In this document: positions 59,801 through 64,000 of the stretch, piece by piece
How positions within the stretch are numbered: the first letter of the stretch is position 1
Layout of the letters: each line of letters begins with the position of its first letter
Assembly (NCBI GenBank): GCA_023846275.1
Contig: JAIUJO010000497.1
Location: forward strand, 353,501 to 417,500
Origin: Vanilla planifolia
Lineage: Eukaryota; Streptophyta; Magnoliopsida; Asparagales; Orchidaceae
Length of the DNA: 64,000 nt
Direction of reading: 5' to 3'
Program-made: the position numbers and the translations under genes
Notes under the pieces: model-generated
Seen by the model: the letters and a program-made list of their open reading frames with translations, nothing else
The model's database searches: none
What the model was told of the DNA's origin: nothing

Positions 59801-62800
59801 GTAGAGTAGAATAGAGTAATGTAGAGTAGAGCTAGGTTATGCTAGTCTAAGCTCCATAAAGTAAGAGTAGAGTAGTGTAGGCTAAAGTAAAGGATAGCAA
59901 AGTAGAGTAGAGTAGAGTAGTATAGAGCATAGTAGAGCAAAGTAGAGCAGAGGAGAGTAAAGAAGAGAAGAGAATGGTAGAGTAGAGCAAAGTAGAGTGT
60001 TACAATGTAAAGTAGAGCTATTTTAGACTAAGATAGACTAGGCTAGAGTAGAGTAGAGCAGAGTATAGTACAGTACAGCTAAGTTAGGCTAAGTTAGCCT
60101 AAGTTAGAGTAGAGTACATTAGAGTAGAGTAGTGTAGAGTATGGTAGAGTATAGTAGAGCAGAGTAGAGTAGAGTAGAGTAGGGTAAAGTAGAGTTGAGT
60201 AGAGCTAGGTTTGGTTGGGCTAAGCTAGGTTAGGCCAGGCTTGGGTAGGCTAAGCTAAGCTAGAGTAGAGTAGTGTAGAGTAGACTAGAGTATAGTTGAG
60301 TAGAGCAGAGATATGTTAGGTGAGGCTGGAAAAGATGGGGCTAGGATAGGCTACGTTAGGCTAGGCTAGGTTAGATTGGAGTAGAGTAGAGAGAAGTAGA
60401 GTTTAGTAGAGTAGAGCAGAGTAGAGTAGAGCAAAGCAGAGTAGAGCAGAGAAGAGGAGAGAAAAGTAGAGCAGAGTAGAGTAGAGGAAAGAAGAACTAA
60501 GTTAGGCTTGACAAGGTAGAGAAGAGTAGAGTAGAGTAGAGTATTATAGAGAAGAATAAAGTAAAGTAGGGTAGAGCTAGGTTAGGCTATGCTAAGCTAG
60601 GCTAAGCTAGGTTATGATTGAAAAGTCTAGGCTATGCTAGAGTGGAGTAGAGTAGTGTAGAGCTAGGTTAGGCTTGGTTAACCTAGGCTTTGCTAGAGTA
60701 TAGAGTGGAGTAGAGTAGAGTAGAGAAGAGCAAAGTATAACAGACTAGAGTAGAGTAGAGTAGAATAGAGTAAAACTTGGTTAGGATAGGCTACGTTAGA
60801 GTAGAGTCGAGTAGAGTTGAGCTGAGCAAGGTTAGACTAGGCTAGGCTCGAGAAATGTATGCTAGGCTAGAGTAGAGTAGAGTAGAGTAGAGTAGAGCTT
60901 GGTTAGGCTAGGTTAGGCCAGGGTAGAGTAGAATAGTATAGAGTAGAGTATAGTATAGTATAGTAGAGTAGAGTAGGGTAGAGTAGAGGAGAGGAGAAGA
61001 GAGTAGAGTAGAGTAGAAAGGTAGAACAAAGAATATATAGTAGAGTAGAGCATAGCAGTGCATAGTAGAGTAGAGCAGAGTAGACTAGAGCAGAGCTAAG
61101 ATAGACAAGGGTAGGCTAGGTTAGAGTAGAGTAGAGTGGAGTAGATTAGAGTAGAGCTAGGTTAGGTTAGGTAATAGTAGGGTTGGCAAGACTAGGCTAG
61201 ACTAGAGTAGAGTAGTTAGAGTAAAGTAGAATAGAGCAAGATTAGGCTAGGCTAGGTAAGGCTAGAGTAGAGTAAAGTAGAATATACTCGAGTAAAGTGG
61301 AGTAGAGTAGAGAAGAGTATAGTAGAGTGGAGTAGAGTATAGTTGAGTATATTAGAGGAGAGGAGTGAAGAGGAGAGGTTAGTAAAAGAGAGCAGAGTAA
61401 AGCTGAGTAGAGCATAGTAGAGTTGAGTAGAGTAGATTAGAGAAGAGTAGAGCAAAGTAGAGTATAAGAAAGCAAAGTAGAGTAAAGCAAATAAAAGCGG
61501 AGCAGAGTAGAGTAGAGAAGAGCAAAGCAGAGTAGCAGAGTAGACCAGGGCAAAGTAGAGAAGACCATACAAAAATAGAGAAGAGCAGAGTGGAGTAGAG
61601 AAAAGTATTGCAAAGTAGAGTAGAGAAGAGCAAATAAGTGTAGAGTAAAGAAAAGTTAGGTTAGGCTAGGTTAGGAAAGGCTTAGCTTGGCTAGAATAGA
61701 GTAGAGAAGAATCGAGTAGAGTAGAGCTAGGTTAGGCTAAGCTAGGTTAGAGTATAATAGAGCATAGTAGAGTAGAGTAGAGTAGAGCTGAGCATAGCAG
61801 AGTAAAAAGGAGCAGAGTAGAGCATAGTAGAGCATAATAGAGTAGAGTAGAGTAGAGTAGAGCAGAGCATAGCTAGGTTAAGCTAGGTTATGCTAGGCTA
61901 CTCTAGAGAAGAGTAAAATAAAGTATTATAGAGTAAAATAGAGTAGAGCTAGGTTATGTTAGGCTAAGCTCAGCTTAGTTAGAGTAGAGCAGAGTAGAGT
62001 AGAATATATCAGAGTAGTGTAGAGTAAAGTAGAGTAAAGCTAAGTTAGGCTAGGCTAAGCTAGTGTAGGCTAAGAAAGGATAAGCTAAGCTAGGCTAGAG
62101 TAGAGTAGAGTAGAGTAGAGTAAAGTAAAATAAAGTAGAGTTAGGTTACGCTAGGCTAGGCTAAACAAGGCTAAAGCAGACTAGAGTGGAGTATAATAGA
62201 GTAGAGAAAAGTAAAGCAAAGCAGAGTAGAGCATAGTAGAGTAGAGCATAGTAATGTGGAGCAGAGCAGAGCAAAACAGAGCATTATAGAGTAGAGTAGA
62301 GTACAATAGAGCAAAGAAAATCTGAGTGGAGCAGAGCAGAGTAGAGAACAAAGCTAGGTTAGGCTTGGCTAGGCTCGACCAGTCAATTGTTGAGTAGAGT
62401 ATAGTAGAGTGTAGTAGAATTGAGTAGAGCAGAGTAGAGTGGAGCAAAGTAGAGTAGAGTGGAGTGGAGTAGAGTAGAGCAGAGTAGTGTAGAACAGAGC
62501 AGAGCAAAGAAGTGCAGAGTAGACCAGAGTAGAGTAAAGTTTTGTAGAGAAAATCAAAGTAGAGTAGAGTAGAGCTAGGTTAGGCTAGGCTAAGCTTAGC
62601 TAGCCTCGACTAGCTTAGAGTAGAGTAGAGTAGAATAGAGTAGAAAAGAGTAGAATAAAGTAGAGTAAAGTAGAGTAGAGTAAAGTAGAGTAGAGCTAGT
62701 TAGGCTAGCCTAGGCTAGGTTAGAGTAGAGTAGACTAGAGTAGAGTTGATAGAGTAAAATAGAGTAGAGTAGAGGTAGGTTAGGCTAAGAAAGGCTAGGA

Positions 62801-64000
62801 TAGGCTAGGCTCTACAAGGATAAGCTAGGATAGGCTAGGCGAGTGTAGAGAAGAGTAGAGTAGAGTGGAGTTGAGTATAGCTAGCTTAGGCTAGGCTAGA
62901 GTAGAGTAGAGCAGTGAAAAGCAAAGTAGTGTAGAGTAGAGTAGAGTGCAGTTTAGAGTAGGGTGTAGTGTAGAGTACAGTAGAGCAAAGCAAAGTAGAG
63001 AAAAGTAGAGGAGAGTAGAGCTAGGTTAAGCTAAGTTAGGCTAGGCTAGAATAGAGTAGGGTAAAGTAGAGTAGAGTAGAATAGAGTATAATAGAGCTAG
63101 GTTATGCTAGGCTAGGCTAGGGTCAGTTAGACTAGGCTAGACTAGGCTAGAGTAGTGTAGACTACAATAGAATGGAGCTAGGTTAGGTTAGGTTAAGGTA
63201 GGCTAGAGTATAATAGAGTAGAGACTAGTAGAGTAGAGCAGAGTTGAGTAGAGCATAGCAGAGTAGAGCAAAGCCAATTAGAGTAGAGCAGTGTTGACCA
63301 TAGTTGAGTAGAGTAAGGTTAGGCTAAGAGAGGCTAGGCTAGGCTAGCTAAGCTTGGCTAGAGTAGAATAGAGTATAGTAGAGCTTGGTTAAGCTAGACT
63401 AGGCTCGACTAAGCTAGGCTAGAGTAGAGTAGAGTAGAATAGAGAAGAGTAGAGCAGAGCAGAGAACATAAAAGTAGAGGAAAGGATAAATAGAAGAGCA
63501 GAGCAGAGTAGAATTGTGAAGAGCAGAGCATAGTAGAGTAGAGCTTGGATAGGCTATGTTGGGCTAGGTTACGCTAGGTTAGAGTATAGTAGAGTAGAGT
63601 CAAGTAGGGTAGAGTAATGTAGAGTAGAGTAGAGTATAGTACAGTATAATAGAGTAGAATAGAGTAGAGTAGAGTAGAATAGAGTAGAGTTGAGTAAACC
63701 TAGGTTATGTTTGGCTAGGGTAGGCTAGGTATGAATAAAGTAGAGTAAAGTAGAGTAGAGTAGAGCATAGCTGAGCAAAGCAAAGTAGAGCAGAGAAGAG
63801 AGGATTAGAGTAGAGTAGAGTAAAGCACTGTAGAGCAGAGCTAGGTTAGACAAGGCGAGGTTAGGTTAGGCTAGGCTAGGATAGGCTAGGTTGGAGTCGA
63901 GTAGAATAGGGTAGAGTAAAGATTTGTTTGGTTAGGTTAGGCTAGGCTTTGGTAGGCTAAAGTTGAGTAGAGTAGAGTAGAGTATAGTAAAACAGAGCAG

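Larger units (their letters stand above)
40379..64000 (-). repeat. Pentamer satellite, TAGAG polarity, to window end
   Basis: More than 23 kb of the TAGAG array with one polarity. Runs of about 10-30 TAGAG-type units alternate with 4-10 TTAGG/TAGGC/TAAGC units. Local exceptions are a GGAGA patch (41038-41130), a GGAGT/CGAGT patch (47697-47890), small purine patches near 56290-56360 and 61350-61380, and short non-pentamer bits near 46020-46050, 53758-53780 and 56945-56975. Open frames lie only on the minus strand, as expected from the repeat. The array runs off the right edge. Confidence 0.97.

Noticed and set aside
29613..62557. Minus-strand open frames of 60-110 codons in the right half
   Set aside because: Same repeat artefact. 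Starts and ends fall wherever a variant pentamer makes an ATG or a stop.
1..64000. CRISPR array
   Set aside because: Repeats are 5-bp units with no fixed direct repeat separated by unique spacers.

Overview
This window looks like non-coding eukaryotic heterochromatin. Almost all of it is a degenerate 5-bp satellite with TAGAG on one strand and CTCTA on the other. I find no gene, rRNA, tRNA or CRISPR array that I can support. The organism cannot be named from the sequence. Tracts of GGTTCG/GGTTTG pentamers are a texture often met in plant intergenic DNA, so a plant is a reasonable guess, but only an inference.

Layout on the + strand: CTCTA-polarity array (1-3945); AT-rich block A (3946-7035); a short AACCR bridge (7036-7142); TAGAG-polarity array (7143-17795); a GTTCG-type tract (17796-17955), more TAGAG (17956-18310) and a second GGTTCG tract (18311-18380); switch back to CTCTA polarity (18381-23054); AT-rich block B (23055-26212), a diverged direct copy of block A; then TAGAG polarity to the window end. 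The last part is broken by a micro-inversion with odd sequence (34766-34918) and one non-repetitive insert of about 264 bp (40115-40378). Three pentamer subfamilies mix throughout: TAGAG (most common), TAGGC/TTAGG, and TAGGG. TAGGG runs are common before about 23 kb and rare after 26 kb, so the two halves are different satellite neighbourhoods.

The main structural result comes from matching irregular variant strings, not from the repeats alone. The array left of block A (1 to about 3170) is a reverse-complement copy of the array right of it (about 7150-10200), so block A sits in the loop of an imperfect palindrome more than 10 kb long. A second inverted pair joins about 13680-15960 with about 18730-21040. 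Sampled stretches of both pairs are about 89-92% identical by hand count, similar to blocks A and B (about 89% over 111 bp). The arms are therefore not a fresh fold-back assembly artefact. The AT blocks contain a diverged trimer of about 245-bp monomers, a more conventional satellite. Different pentamer families also follow one another in unbroken 5-bp register, for example 32 consecutive GTTCG-type pentamers inside a TAGAG array.

The long open frames here are artefacts: a 5-bp repeat read in triplets gives the pentapeptide Leu-Tyr-Ser-Thr-Leu in all three frames of the CTCTA strand, while the TAGAG strand has a TAG stop every 15 bases. Open frames therefore report array polarity and not genes.
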